DNA of 64,000 bases from CBDDKW01 sp965230425 (GTDB lineage: Bacteria; Pseudomonadota; Gammaproteobacteria; UBA1113), in NCBI GenBank assembly GCA_965230425.1, contig CBDDKW010000003.1, forward strand, positions 229,115 to 293,114, given 5' to 3'. Below, in pieces: positions 1-9,106 of the stretch (position 1 is its first letter; each line of letters begins with the position of its first letter). A program made the translations under genes and the position numbers. Under the pieces are notes generated by a model. The model was given only the letters and a program-made list of their open reading frames with translations. It ran no database searches and was not told the DNA's origin.

Positions 1-864
1 TATTCCCGTAGTCGGCTTAGCGACTGGATTAAACAAAAATTGGTCACTGTGGATGGCAAGCACCTAAAACCCAAGGATAAAGTCCAAGGCGGTGAACAGA
101 TTGAAATCAATGCTGAACTAGTTGAGGAGCATCAATGGCAAGCCGAAGATCTCCCCTTAGAGGTCATCTATGAAGATGAATACATCTTAGTCATTAATAA
201 ACCCAGCGGTTGTGTGGTGCATCCAGCAGCAGGGAATTGGGAAGGCACCTTAGTCAATGCCCTACTCCACCATGCCCCTGAATTATCTTTGCTCCCACGC
301 GCGGGTATCGTCCACCGTATTGATAAAGATACCACCGGTTTGCTGGTGGTCGCGCGTAATCCTATTGCCCATAACAGTTTGGTACAACAGCTACAAGAAC
401 GCACCATGCACAGAGAATATGAAACCGTGGTCTACGGGACATTTACCTCGGGTGGCCATGTGGATGCCCCCATTGGCCGTCATCCACAACAGCGTAAAAA
501 AATGGCTGTAGTTGATACGGGTAAACCGGCGGTAACGCATTATCGCCTGTTAGAAAAATTCCGTGACTTTACCCACTTACAAGTTAAATTAGAAACTGGC
601 CGTACTCATCAAATTCGCGTGCATATGGCGCACTTACACCATCCAGTGGTAGGTGATCCTTTGTATCTTGGTCGGCCTCGGCCACCCAAACAAGCCAGTG
701 AAGCATTACTTGAAGCCTTACAGACCTTTCGCCGGCAAGCTTTACACGCCAAAGTATTACGTTTGCTACATCCAGAAGATCAAAGAAAGTGTGAATGGCA
801 ATGTGACTTACCCGAAGATATGCAACAACTGTTAGAGGTATTACGCCATGATAATTCAACCTGA
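1..864 (+). CDS. rluD: 23S rRNA pseudouridine synthase RluD (5' end outside window)
   Basis: Makes pseudouridines in helix 69 of 23S rRNA during large-subunit assembly. The reading frame is open from base 1, so the true start lies upstream; the TTG at position 40 is internal. The visible N-terminus is the second half of an S4 RNA-binding domain, followed by the catalytic domain with the signature HRIDKDTTG (the Asp is the catalytic nucleophile) and the later GRTHQIRVH motif of the RluA/RluD family. The last 17 bases overlap pgeF, as expected for a rluD-pgeF operon. RluC or RluA are the alternatives, but the pgeF neighbour favours RluD. Confidence 0.93.
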   Translation, partial: YSRSRLSDWIKQKLVTVDGKHLKPKDKVQGGEQIEINAELVEEHQWQAEDLPLEVIYEDEYILVINKPSGCVVHPAAGNWEGTLVNALLHHAPELSLLPRAGIVHRIDKDTTGLLVVARNPIAHNSLVQQLQERTMHREYETVVYGTFTSGGHVDAPIGRHPQQRKKMAVVDTGKPAVTHYRLLEKFRDFTHLQVKLETGRTHQIRVHMAHLHHPVVGDPLYLGRPRPPKQASEALLEALQTFRRQALHAKVLRLLHPEDQRKCEWQCDLPEDMQQLLEVLRHDNST

Positions 865-1585
865 ATGGCCGGCTGCACCTCATGTACGTTGCTTGACGAC
901 CACACGTAAAATTCCAGGCAATAGTCAAGGCGTTTATGCAGATTTTAATCTTGCTTTACATGTGGATGATAACCCAGAGACTGTCGCAAGCAACCGCACT
1001 TACTTAGAAAAATATTACCATCTACCCGCATCACCGCATTGGTTAGCACAAGTGCATGGCACCACTGTACTTAACTTAGATGAACCCTACACAAATAACC
1101 AAGCAGATGCGGCATTCACCACTCAGGCAAATACTGTCTGTAGCATCATGACCGCGGATTGTTTACCCATTCTTTTAGTGGATCAGCAAGGCAGTAAAAT
1201 CGCTGCCATTCATGCGGGCTGGCGTAGTTTAGCGGCAGGAATTATTGAAAATACCGTGGCTCAGCTCAATATCCCTGGCGAGCAATTAATTGCTTGGCTT
1301 GGTCCAGGCATCAGTGCGGAACATTATGAAGTCGGTGATGACGTACGTGACGCGTTTATAGCGAATGATCCCAGCGCGGCACAAGCCTTTAGCGCCAATC
1401 ATCGACAACGTTGGCTCGCAGATATGTACATGCTCGCACGTCAACGTTTACAACAATTAGCTATTCAGGCTATTTACGGTGGCAACTACTGTACCTACCA
1501 ACAAGCAGACTTATTTTACTCTTACCGCCGCGATGGTATCACTGGACGCATGGCTACCTTGATTTGGTTAGATAAAGCATATTAA
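848..1585 (+). CDS. pgeF: Peptidoglycan editing factor / multicopper polyphenol oxidase family (YfiH)
   Basis: YfiH/PgeF family, 245 residues, the normal length. Family members bind zinc or copper through one Cys and two His; the matching segments QVHGTT, TADCLPILL and IHAGWR are all present. In E. coli PgeF limits misincorporation of L-Ser for L-Ala in peptidoglycan precursors; laccase and purine-nucleoside activities are reported for homologues, so the exact substrate here is inferred. It overlaps the end of rluD by 17 bases, which suggests translational coupling. No signal peptide, so cytoplasmic. Confidence 0.92.
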   Translation: MIIQPEWPAAPHVRCLTTTRKIPGNSQGVYADFNLALHVDDNPETVASNRTYLEKYYHLPASPHWLAQVHGTTVLNLDEPYTNNQADAAFTTQANTVCSIMTADCLPILLVDQQGSKIAAIHAGWRSLAAGIIENTVAQLNIPGEQLIAWLGPGISAEHYEVGDDVRDAFIANDPSAAQAFSANHRQRWLADMYMLARQRLQQLAIQAIYGGNYCTYQQADLFYSYRRDGITGRMATLIWLDKAY

Positions 1586-1755
1586 TGCAAACTCACTTTA
1601 CACCAGCGGCTCATTAACCCCCATTGTGTTTACAGCATAAATCCGTTAAGCTTGCGCGAGATTAGAACAATACTTGATTTGTTTAAAATTTTATCAACCT
1701 GCTATTGGAACAATAATAAACTCGACTAACCACCTCAACATCGGAGCCATGTATT

Positions 1756-3126
1756 ATGAAATCTTTCCTTAAAGTTGCCATCACTGCCGCAGCACTGTGT
1801 GTTGCCCCTATTGCTTCGGCTGAATTACCTACTCAGGTAAATGGTCAATCCATGCCAAGTTTGGCTCCTATGCTACAGCATACTATGCCTGCCGTGGTTA
1901 ATATTACCGGCAAGGGCAAAATTACCCAGCAGCGGGATCCCTTCTCAGAACCTGCTGATACCCGCGGCCATGAGCAAGAAGATGTAGATGGCGCTGATGG
2001 TAAAAGTATTACTACTATTGGTTCCGGAGTGATTGTAGATGCTAAACACGGTGTCATTCTGACCAATGCTCACTTAATCACTCAAGCAGATACTATCACT
2101 GTCACTTTAAATGATGGTCGCCACTTTAAAGCAAAATTACTCGGTGCTGATGTGGCTTCCGATATTGCTGTTTTACAAATTAAAGCGTCGCATTTACATG
2201 CGCTGAAAATGGCGGATTCCAATAAACTCAATGTGGGTGATTTCGTTGTAGCTATCGGTAGCCCCTTTGGTTTGAATCAAACGGTTACCTCTGGTGTAGT
2301 CAGTGCTTTAGAGCGTAATGACTTAGGTATCGAAGGATATGAGAACTTTATTCAAACTGATGCTTCCATTAACCCTGGCAACTCCGGTGGTGCGCTTGTA
2401 AACCTTAAGGGTGAACTCATTGGTATTAACACAGCAATTCTTGCTCCTAACGGTGGTAATGTAGGTATTGGCTTTGCTATTCCATCTAATATGGCAAACA
2501 ATGTGATGATGCAATTAATTAAATACGGCGAATTGAGTCGCGGTATCGCCGGCATCATGATCCAGACTTTAACGCCTGAATTAGCGAAGGCCTTCCACGA
2601 TCCTAAAACCAAAGGTGCCATTGTTACTCAAGTGAGTCCTCATTCCCCAGCCGCTCAAGCAGGCTTAAAAATTGGTGATGTGATTGAACAAGTCAATGGT
2701 AAAGCTATTAAAACCGCAGGGCAAGTACGCAATACCATCGGTTTAATGCGTGCTGGCTCAGCTATCAATGTACAATTTGTACGAAATGGTAAGGCCATGC
2801 AAGCATCATTTAAAACTGAAAACCCTAAAGCCTTCAAAGAAAAAAATGAAGCGGATAATCCTTATCTCTACGGCATGGCATTGAAAAATTTTGATGCGCA
2901 AATGCCGAATATTGGTCAACTCGCAGGTGTGCAAGTATTACATATCACGGAAAGCAGCTTAGCCTGGCAAGCCGGTTTACGCCCAGGTGATATCATTACT
3001 TCAGCAAACCACCAACCCGTACACAATATGCAAGAGTTACAAAACATTGCAGCTAAGAGCAAACACCAATTATTGGTGAATATTTTCCGCGATAGTGGCG
3101 CTATGTTTGTGTTATTGAAAGGTTAA
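1756..3126 (+). CDS. degP: Do-family periplasmic serine endoprotease (DegP/DegQ/MucD type)
   Basis: Periplasmic protease-chaperone for misfolded envelope proteins. A signal peptide covers about residues 1-22, ending ASA before Glu23. The catalytic triad is visible: His106 (TNAHLI), Asp136 (SDIAVL) and Ser210 (PGNSGGAL). Two PDZ domains follow, roughly residues 260-350 and 370-455. At 456 residues it is closer to DegQ than to E. coli DegP (474), so DegP versus DegQ is not settled. An SD-like GGAG precedes the ATG. It stands alone, with a symmetric hairpin just downstream (3141-3175). Confidence 0.95.
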   Translation: MKSFLKVAITAAALCVAPIASAELPTQVNGQSMPSLAPMLQHTMPAVVNITGKGKITQQRDPFSEPADTRGHEQEDVDGADGKSITTIGSGVIVDAKHGVILTNAHLITQADTITVTLNDGRHFKAKLLGADVASDIAVLQIKASHLHALKMADSNKLNVGDFVVAIGSPFGLNQTVTSGVVSALERNDLGIEGYENFIQTDASINPGNSGGALVNLKGELIGINTAILAPNGGNVGIGFAIPSNMANNVMMQLIKYGELSRGIAGIMIQTLTPELAKAFHDPKTKGAIVTQVSPHSPAAQAGLKIGDVIEQVNGKAIKTAGQVRNTIGLMRAGSAINVQFVRNGKAMQASFKTENPKAFKEKNEADNPYLYGMALKNFDAQMPNIGQLAGVQVLHITESSLAWQAGLRPGDIITSANHQPVHNMQELQNIAAKSKHQLLVNIFRDSGAMFVLLKG

Positions 3127-3140
3127 TCAGACTTCAGCAT

Positions 3141-3175
3141 TTGGCAGCAATGTAATTTTAGTATGTTGCTGCCAA
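3141..3175. terminator. Hairpin between convergent degP and Nif3-like gene
   Basis: A perfect 10-bp inverted repeat (TTGGCAGCAA / TTGCTGCCAA) with a 15-base loop lies in the 54-base gap between the two convergent genes. There is no clear T-run, so it is either a bidirectional terminator of weak type or an mRNA 3'-end stabiliser. Confidence 0.45.
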
Positions 3176-3180
3176 GTCAC

Positions 3181-3933
3181 CTAAACGGGATTATCGATAT
3201 CAATAAACTGCTGTTCAAAGCCAAAATGCTGGGTTAAGTGCTCGCCTAAGGCTTTTATACCGTAACGTTCTGTGGCGTGGTGACCAGCCGCGAAATAATG
3301 TATCTGTAATTCTTGGGCAATATGGAAAGTACGTTCTGACACTTCACCACTGATGAAAGCATCCACACCCAGCTCAGCAGCATCAGTAATATAATCCTGT
3401 GCGCCTCCTGTACACCAAGCTACACGCTGAATGGGTTTCTCTGTTCCGGCAATATGTAAAGGCTTACGTTGTAACTGTTGCTCAATATGGTTAGCAAAAT
3501 CATTTGCTGCTTGCGCTGAGTTTAGTTCACCCTGAAAGAGTAACTCATTATCCACCGCTGCAGTGGGATTAATGATATTCAATTGTTTAGCAAGTTGAAT
3601 ATTGTTGCCTAACTCTAAATGGGCATCTAAGGGTAAGTGATAGGCAATTAAATTAATATCATGAGTTAATAAGGTTTTTAAACGCTGTTGCTTCATCCCG
3701 ATAATCTCAGCAGCTTCACCTTTCCAAAAATACCCATGATGAACGAGAATGGCATCAGCTTGCTGCGCAACCGCAGCATCTAATAAAGCCTGACTAGCAG
3801 TGACGCCGGTAACGATTTTTTTTATATTGTCTTTGCCTTGCACTTGCAAACCATTGGGACAATAGTCTTTGAAGTTATGAGGTTGTAATTGTTGGTTGAG
3901 GTAGGTTAGTAGGTCTTTTAATGATGTAGACAC
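3181..3933 (-). CDS. ybgI: Nif3-like dinuclear metal-centre protein (YbgI/DUF34)
   Basis: 250 residues, the usual length for the compact YbgI branch of the Nif3/DUF34 family, which forms toroidal hexamers holding a dinuclear metal site. Expected metal-binding segments are present: VHHGYFWKG near residue 65 and GHHATERYG near residue 217. The molecular role is unsettled in the field; a GTP cyclohydrolase I type 2 label is often transferred but is not supported here. Transcribed alone toward degP; its upstream side carries a dispersed palindromic repeat. Confidence 0.93.
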   Translation of the reverse strand: MSTSLKDLLTYLNQQLQPHNFKDYCPNGLQVQGKDNIKKIVTGVTASQALLDAAVAQQADAILVHHGYFWKGEAAEIIGMKQQRLKTLLTHDINLIAYHLPLDAHLELGNNIQLAKQLNIINPTAAVDNELLFQGELNSAQAANDFANHIEQQLQRKPLHIAGTEKPIQRVAWCTGGAQDYITDAAELGVDAFISGEVSERTFHIAQELQIHYFAAGHHATERYGIKALGEHLTQHFGFEQQFIDIDNPV

Positions 3934-3990
3934 GGTTGTTCTCCTGGTGGGTTCATTGACAACAATCTGATGTATTCAAAGTAAATCGCT

Positions 3991-4103
3991 GTCATTTCGA
4001 GCACAGCGAGAAATCTCCTGATGAGTTGACTAACATGAACAATAGGCTATTTCTTAGTAATCAAATCATCAGGAGATCCCTCGCGCTTTGCGCTCGGGAT
4101 GAC
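3991..4103. repeat. Dispersed palindromic repeat, copy A
   Basis: The left part (GTCATTTCGAGCACAGCGAG, 3991-4010, continuing into AAATCTCCTGATGA) and the right part (from TCATCAGGAGAT to CGGGATGAC at 4103) are imperfect reverse complements around a 40-50 base centre. Related sequence recurs at 32433-32553 and, as a half element, at 48184-48219. It looks like a REP/MITE-type non-coding element. A short ORF running through it is not a gene. Confidence 0.75.
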
Positions 4104-4121
4104 AACAGCTTCGCTGTTGTC
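4101..4121. terminator. Hairpin at 3' end of murA
   Basis: Perfect 9-bp stem (GACAACAGC / GCTGTTGTC) with a TTC loop, overlapping the first bases of the murA stop codon region on the minus strand. It would form at the end of the mla-murA transcript. No T-run follows, so a termination role is inferred from position only. Confidence 0.4.
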
Positions 4122-5379
4122 ACTTATCTCGTCGGATCTTCGCACCTAACTGCGATAACTTTTCTTCAATACATTCATAACCGCGATCAATGTGATAAAT
4201 ACGATCAACCACCGTTTCACCCTTAGCCACTAAACCTGCTAATACTAAACTGGCTGAAGCACGTAAATCCGTCGCCATTACCGGCGCACCGGTTAAATGC
4301 TCTACCCCCTGACAAACAGCCCGATTACCCTTTGCTTTGATTTTTGCTCCCATGCGCTTTAACTCAGGCACATGCATAAAGCGATTTTCAAAAATAGTCT
4401 CTGTGATAATACTCTCGCCTTCAGCCACGGTATTCATCGCCATAAACTGCGCTTGCATATCTGTCGGAAAATCCGGGTAAGGTGCCGTATCAATATCAAT
4501 TGCCTGTGGACGTCTGCCTTGCATATCTAAAGTGATAGTATCCTCAGTCACCGTGAGCTTAGCACCCGCTTCTTTTAATTTATCAAGTACTGCTGTCATA
4601 CTTGCTGGCGCTACATTTTTAATTTTAACACAACCTCGGGTACACGCTGCAGCGGTTAGATAAGTACCGGCTTCTATACGATCAGGTAAAACACTATGTG
4701 CGCCCCCCCCTAATTCGCTCACACCCTCAATACGAATGGTCTCAGTGCCTGCGCCTGAAATTTTAGCACCTAAACTATTGAGGAAATTCGCTAAGTCTTC
4801 TACTTCGGGTTCTTTTGCTGCATTTCTAATGATGGTTTCACCCTCGGCTAAGGTAGCTGCCATCATAATATTTTCCGTACCGGTTACCGTGACTAAATCT
4901 AAGGTCATGTCAGCACCTTGTAAACGTCCTTCACAGTGTGCTTCGATATAGCCATTAGCAACATTCACCGTTGCACCTAAGGCTTGCATACCTTTGATGT
5001 GCAAGTCAACAGGCCGCACCCCAATGGCACAACCACCAGGAAAAGACACTTTCGCTTTCCCAAATCTTGCCAGCAAAGGGCCTAATACTAAAATAGATGC
5101 ACGCATGGTTTTAACTAATTCATAAGGCGCTTCATAACGAAATATTTTGCTGGGATCGACTTCAACATTCCAATGATCATCTAAGGTAAAGCACATGCCA
5201 ATGCCACCAAGTAATTCCATGATGGTAGTTACATCGTGTAGATGTGGTACATTACTTAAATGAATGCACTCATTTGCGAGAATGGTTGCCGCGAGAATCG
5301 GTAATGCCGCATTCTTCGCCCCTGAAATTTTAACTTCGCCATTTAAAGGACCGTTACCAGTAATAATTAATCTATCCAT
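4120..5379 (-). CDS. murA: UDP-N-acetylglucosamine 1-carboxyvinyltransferase MurA
   Basis: First committed step of peptidoglycan synthesis: transfers enolpyruvate from PEP to UDP-GlcNAc in the cytoplasm. 419 residues, the standard length. Lys22-Asn23 (GAKNAALP) and the active-site Cys117 in the loop GGCAIGVRPVDLH are present; Cys at this position means fosfomycin-type alkylation is possible, unlike Asp variants. It is the last gene of the mlaFEDCB-ibaG-murA set, an arrangement also found in E. coli. Confidence 0.98.
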   Translation of the reverse strand: MDRLIITGNGPLNGEVKISGAKNAALPILAATILANECIHLSNVPHLHDVTTIMELLGGIGMCFTLDDHWNVEVDPSKIFRYEAPYELVKTMRASILVLGPLLARFGKAKVSFPGGCAIGVRPVDLHIKGMQALGATVNVANGYIEAHCEGRLQGADMTLDLVTVTGTENIMMAATLAEGETIIRNAAKEPEVEDLANFLNSLGAKISGAGTETIRIEGVSELGGGAHSVLPDRIEAGTYLTAAACTRGCVKIKNVAPASMTAVLDKLKEAGAKLTVTEDTITLDMQGRRPQAIDIDTAPYPDFPTDMQAQFMAMNTVAEGESIITETIFENRFMHVPELKRMGAKIKAKGNRAVCQGVEHLTGAPVMATDLRASASLVLAGLVAKGETVVDRIYHIDRGYECIEEKLSQLGAKIRRDK

Positions 5380-5393
5380 TGTCTATCATCCCT

Positions 5394-5651
5394 TCAAATA
5401 TTGACTGGTTTTTCGGCTAAAGCAGCCCATTCATCATGGGTATATGTTTTTAAGGAAATAGCATGCAATTCACCACTGCTGATGCGCGCACCGATCACGC
5501 TATATACGGTTTGTTGGCGCTGTACACGTGATTGGCCCGTAAATAAATCACTAATCACAATGGCTTGGAAATGGTGACCATCGCCATCAACCCAGATTTT
5601 TGCGTCAGTTATACCGGCTGTCATTGTATCTTTTAATTCTTGTATATCCAA
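5394..5651 (-). CDS. ibaG: BolA-family protein IbaG
   Basis: 85 residues with the BolA-like fold signature: DGDGHHFQAIVIS, then SRVQRQQTVY, then HAISLKTYT. The pattern and the position directly before murA match IbaG (YrbA) rather than BolA itself. IbaG-type proteins partner with monothiol glutaredoxins in iron-sulfur handling and acid response; this is family knowledge. It lies 14 bases upstream of murA and follows mlaB in the same transcript. Confidence 0.92.
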   Translation of the reverse strand: MDIQELKDTMTAGITDAKIWVDGDGHHFQAIVISDLFTGQSRVQRQQTVYSVIGARISSGELHAISLKTYTHDEWAALAEKPVNI

Positions 5652-5669
5652 TATCGTTCTCTTCTATTA

Positions 5670-5969
5670 TTAAGTTAAAGGTAAAAACTTATCGATGCCG
5701 GTTACCTGTGCAATTGACATCATTTGTTCTGGCATGTTGGCATAGGCAACGACACGATTATATTTATTTGCCAAGCGGATCCAATCAGCCAATAGAGCTA
5801 ATCCTGCACTATCACTGTAGCTAACGCCTGCCAAATTGACGATTAAATCCCGGCCTTCTTGCAATAATTGCTTACCCCGTTGGTGAACCTCAGGCACACT
5901 ATTAAAATCCAAAACGCCAGTAAGGTTAATCTGATTGCCGTTGCTAATGTCTAAACTTGCCATAGTCAT
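5670..5969 (-). CDS. mlaB: STAS-domain subunit MlaB
   Basis: 99-residue single STAS domain. It contains the conserved helix-start segment YSDSAGLALLADW, typical of anti-sigma-antagonist folds, used in MlaB to bind and stabilise the MlaF ATPase. Cytoplasmic. Its start abuts the mlaC stop (shared base 5969), consistent with coupled translation in the mlaFEDCB operon. Confidence 0.9.
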   Translation of the reverse strand: MTMASLDISNGNQINLTGVLDFNSVPEVHQRGKQLLQEGRDLIVNLAGVSYSDSAGLALLADWIRLANKYNRVVAYANMPEQMMSIAQVTGIDKFLPLT

Positions 5970-6571
5970 TAGCGACTCGCATTATGTTTTTTCATGGCAG
6001 CCAGTAAACCTGTCATACCACCTTGAGACATTTCATTGGCAAATTGCGAACGGAAACTACGCACCATGCTCACACCATCAACGGTAATATCATAGACTTT
6101 CCACTGCCCTTTACGTAGCACTAAGCGGTAACTTACCGGGATTGAAGGACCACCCTGCTGTAAAATCAAGCTATTCACTTGGACTCGTTGTTTATTACCT
6201 ACGCCACCACGTATAGGTAAGAATTTTACTTTCTCATTAGTATAAGCCGCAAAAGCAGAGGCATATGTGCGGATCATTAAAGTAGTAAACTGATTCATAA
6301 AATCACGTCGTTGCGCTGGTGTTGCTTGTGTCCACACATTACGTCCTAAGGCTAAGCGTGACATCGTGGGAATATCTGCATGAGGCAATAAGATATTCCG
6401 TGCTAATGTTTCCGCATAGGCCGGATTACTTTTCAAACGTGATCGATTTTTTTGTAATGCTGCAATCATCTCATCTGACGTGCTTTGTAGCATTGATACA
6501 GGCGATGACGCAGCAACAGCAATCCCACAAAAACAGGCCAATAGTAATATCCATAGTTTTACTTTTTTCAT
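5969..6571 (-). CDS. mlaC: Periplasmic phospholipid shuttle MlaC
   Basis: 200 residues with an N-terminal signal peptide (about residues 1-20, hydrophobic LWILLLACFCGIAVA). The body matches the MlaC/Ttg2D family, e.g. the segment RDFMNQFTTLMIRTYA and a C-terminal VDGVSMVRSFRSQF. MlaC carries phospholipids between the outer-membrane MlaA complex and the inner-membrane MlaFEDB complex. MlaA is not in this window. Confidence 0.94.
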   Translation of the reverse strand: MKKVKLWILLLACFCGIAVAASSPVSMLQSTSDEMIAALQKNRSRLKSNPAYAETLARNILLPHADIPTMSRLALGRNVWTQATPAQRRDFMNQFTTLMIRTYASAFAAYTNEKVKFLPIRGGVGNKQRVQVNSLILQQGGPSIPVSYRLVLRKGQWKVYDITVDGVSMVRSFRSQFANEMSQGGMTGLLAAMKKHNASR

Positions 6572-6577
6572 GTGAAC

Positions 6578-7078
6578 TTATCCCTCTTTCTTCTCTTGCG
6601 TATCCTCTTGCTTATCTTTATTAATACTGAAAAGCAATTGGCCAATCATATCCTCTAACATAATGGCAGAATGAGTTTCTTCAATTTGCCCACCATCAGC
6701 TAACACCTGGGTCTCAAACCCTGGCGTCAATGAAATATAGTTAGAACCTAATAATCCAGCAGTGACAATACTCGCTTCAGAATCCACTGGTATATTATTT
6801 TCATCTGCATCTAAACGCATGCTTACTACTGCCTTAAAGGTCTTTTTGTCTAAATCAATGGAAGTCACTTGACCAATACGTACACCCGCCACGGTGACCG
6901 GTGCACGTGGTTTTAAATCACCAATATTGTCAAAATCAGCGGTCACCGAATAGGTATTACTGGCTGTATAAGTAGTTAAACCACTGACACGAAATGCTAA
7001 AACCAACAGCGCTATAATACCAGCCAACATAAATAAACCCACTAAAGTCTCTATCGAGCGTTTTGCCACTGTTACCAT
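6578..7078 (-). CDS. mlaD: MCE-domain substrate-binding subunit MlaD
   Basis: 166 residues with one N-terminal membrane helix (about residues 9-30) and one MCE domain containing the motifs GDLKPRAPVTVAGVRIGQV and SEASIVTAGLLGSNYI. MlaD hexamers form the periplasmic ring on the MlaE permease. The start is the ATG at 7078, giving MVTVAKRSIET as in homologues and a 7-base overlap with the mlaE stop. The frame stays open for another 48 codons upstream, but these lie inside mlaE and are not family-like. Confidence 0.94.
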   Translation of the reverse strand: MVTVAKRSIETLVGLFMLAGIIALLVLAFRVSGLTTYTASNTYSVTADFDNIGDLKPRAPVTVAGVRIGQVTSIDLDKKTFKAVVSMRLDADENNIPVDSEASIVTAGLLGSNYISLTPGFETQVLADGGQIEETHSAIMLEDMIGQLLFSINKDKQEDTQEKKEG

Positions 7079-7854
7079 CCTCCCATCATAACCGCTGTTA
7101 ATACAAAATCTAATCCTAATACCGCTAGTGATGAATAAACAACGGTACGCGTGGTTGCACGACTGATCCCTTCTGCTGTCGGTATACTGGCAAAGCCTTG
7201 ATAAACCGCCAACCAGGTACACACTAAACCAAAGACAACACTTTTAATCAGGCCATTGATCACATCAATACGAAAATCAACAGACGCTTGCATATTACTC
7301 CAAAAGGCACCGTTATCCACACCTAACCATTGCACGCCTACTAAATAGCCGCCATAGATAGCAACGGCACAAAAGATGGTTGCTAGTAAAGGCATGGAAA
7401 TAAAACCTGCCCATAGGCGTGGCGACATCACGCGCCATAGCGGATCAACGCCCATCATTTCCATGCTGGACAACTGTTCAGTGGTTTTCATTAAACCGAT
7501 TTCTGCCGTCAGTGCGGAACCAGCACGACCAGCAAATAATAAGGCAGTAACAACGGGACCTAATTCTCGCACGACACTTAATGCCACAAGCTGACCTAAT
7601 TCTTCTGCGGCACTGAATTTATTTAAAATATTAAAACCCTGCAAAGCCACTACCATACCAATAAACATGGCAGAGACTAAAATAATCGGTAGAGATAATA
7701 CGCCTACGGCAAATAATTCATCGAGTAATAAGGGGAAACTTTTAATAAGCCGTGGTCTGCGCACCAAGCTATTAATAATAAAAATGCCAGCATCACCTAA
7801 TTGGCCACTGAGCGCTAGACCGAATCGTCCTAATCCACGTACTTTTGCCATCAT
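7072..7854 (-). CDS. mlaE: ABC permease MlaE
   Basis: 260-residue multi-spanning inner-membrane protein of the MlaE/Ttg2B permease family. It has the conserved central segment RELGPVVTALLFAGRAGSA followed by EIGLMKTTEQ and ELMGVDPL-like MEMMGVDPLW, the hallmark of this family. It forms the membrane channel of the Mla phospholipid transporter. It overlaps mlaF by 4 bases (ATGA) and mlaD by 7, so the subunits are translationally coupled. Confidence 0.96.
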   Translation of the reverse strand: MMAKVRGLGRFGLALSGQLGDAGIFIINSLVRRPRLIKSFPLLLDELFAVGVLSLPIILVSAMFIGMVVALQGFNILNKFSAAEELGQLVALSVVRELGPVVTALLFAGRAGSALTAEIGLMKTTEQLSSMEMMGVDPLWRVMSPRLWAGFISMPLLATIFCAVAIYGGYLVGVQWLGVDNGAFWSNMQASVDFRIDVINGLIKSVVFGLVCTWLAVYQGFASIPTAEGISRATTRTVVYSSLAVLGLDFVLTAVMMGGW

Positions 7855-8657
7855 TCCACCTTTTCTCCTAATATATCCGCAGCATACTCTTTCGCAGGAT
7901 AATGGAATGGCACCACGCCATCAGGTAAACCATGCATAAATTGCTTTACATGAGGATTATCATTGGTTCGCAAATATTCAGGTGTGCCTTCGCCAACTAT
8001 TTGTCCCTCAGAAATCACATAAATATAATCAGCAATACCGGCAGTTTCTGGTACATCATGGGAAACCACAATACTGGTCATGCCCAAGGCGTCATTAAGG
8101 GAACGGATCAAGGTCACTAATACCCCCATGGAAATCGGATCTTGGCCAGTAAACGGCTCATCATACATAATCAATTCAGGATCTAAGGCAATAGCACGGG
8201 CTAAGGCTACACGGCGGGCCATCCCACCGGATAATTCACTGGGCATTAAATCTCTGGCACCCCGTAAGCCTACAGCATGTAATTTCATTAAGACTAAGTC
8301 ACGTAATAAGGATTCAGGTAGCTTTGTATGCTCACGCAGGGGGAAAGCCACATTATCGAAGACTGAGATATTGGTAAACAAGGCGCTGGTTTGAAATAAC
8401 ATACCCATTTGCCGGCGGGCTAGATACAATTCACGTCTAGAGAGCTTGTGGATGGATTGTCCATTGACTTCAATGGTGCCGGCATCAGGGCGCAGTTGGC
8501 CACCGATTAATCGTAATAAAGTAGTTTTACCTGTGCCACTGGGGCCCATGATGGCAGTAACTTTGCCACGGACAATATCTAAATTAACATTATCAAAAAT
8601 CACATGATTACCACGGCGAAAACTCATCCCCCGAATTTTCACCCATACCTCTGCCAT
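7851..8657 (-). CDS. mlaF: ABC ATPase MlaF
   Basis: 268-residue cytoplasmic ATPase powering the Mla phospholipid transporter. Walker A is GPSGTGKTT (about residue 39), the signature is LSGGMARRVALARA, and Walker B is LIMYDEPFTGQDP. It is the first gene of the minus-strand mlaFEDCB-ibaG-murA operon. The C-terminal extension, about residues 235-268, matches the MlaF-specific tail that contacts a neighbouring subunit in known structures; this last point is family inference. Confidence 0.96.
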   Translation of the reverse strand: MAEVWVKIRGMSFRRGNHVIFDNVNLDIVRGKVTAIMGPSGTGKTTLLRLIGGQLRPDAGTIEVNGQSIHKLSRRELYLARRQMGMLFQTSALFTNISVFDNVAFPLREHTKLPESLLRDLVLMKLHAVGLRGARDLMPSELSGGMARRVALARAIALDPELIMYDEPFTGQDPISMGVLVTLIRSLNDALGMTSIVVSHDVPETAGIADYIYVISEGQIVGEGTPEYLRTNDNPHVKQFMHGLPDGVVPFHYPAKEYAADILGEKVE

Positions 8658-8692
8658 AAAGCCAGTCCCTGCAAGAATTTTAAGTTCCCATA

Positions 8693-8720
8693 ACAGTAAA
8701 CATTAATCGAGAAAAGTCAA
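8693..8720 (-). promoter_or_regulatory. Candidate sigma-70 promoter for the mla-murA operon
   Basis: On the minus strand TTGACT (8720-8715) and TACTGT (8698-8693) are separated by 16 bases, about 35 bases upstream of the mlaF start. The -35 is strong and the -10 is weak. Call based on hexamers and position only. Confidence 0.4.
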
Positions 8721-8785
8721 TGACTTGGCTACACAATGCACAGAAATACAACGAATGAACAAATGATAGTTAAATTTATAAGCAA

Positions 8786-9106
8786 CTACAGTGCAGGACG
8801 CCAAACTCCCTCACGCTTAATGACATCGTACATAACATCAGGGGCCAAATCGATACCGCCGGGCCAAGTGACAGCACCGTGCTCAACATATGCTAGTTTG
8901 AAAACTTGTATATCTCTAAGACTCGCAAACACACCTGCATTTGCATTCATGATGATTTGCTCCAACTCAACAATACCAGCCATTCCATCAACAAACACGA
9001 CGTTCAGTTTGTAGTTTTCCAGTACACTGACTGCCCGAACCCGCCATGGCACTGTGCATTTTATTTCAGGGGTGGTATCATTTTCAGTTCTTGATTTTGG
9101 TGACAT
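8786..9106 (-). CDS. DUF2442-like small protein
   Basis: 106 residues. The pattern, a short beta-rich N-terminal region around YKLNVVFVDG followed by FASLRDIQVFKLAYVEHG and a C-terminal WPGGIDLAPDVMYD, fits the DUF2442 family. Function unknown; DUF2442 proteins are commonly encoded beside DUF4160 proteins, as here, and the pair is sometimes treated as toxin-antitoxin-like without firm proof. The ATG at 9106 is chosen over a TTG three codons earlier. It overlaps the upstream DUF4160 gene by 46 bases, so the two are surely co-transcribed. Confidence 0.8.
   Translation of the reverse strand: MSPKSRTENDTTPEIKCTVPWRVRAVSVLENYKLNVVFVDGMAGIVELEQIIMNANAGVFASLRDIQVFKLAYVEHGAVTWPGGIDLAPDVMYDVIKREGVWRPAL

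Noticed and set aside
1707..1729. GGAAC followed by CTAA upstream of the Do-family protease, suggesting a sigma-E promoter
   Set aside because: The spacing is several bases shorter than in known sigma-E promoters and only half of each motif matches.
4026..4226. Plus-strand ORF across the dispersed repeat and the murA 3' end
   Set aside because: Half lies in a palindromic repeat and half is antisense to murA.
6578..7222. Longer MlaD starting at 7222
   Set aside because: The extra 48 residues lie inside mlaE in another frame and do not resemble MlaD; the ATG at 7078 gives the family N-terminus.
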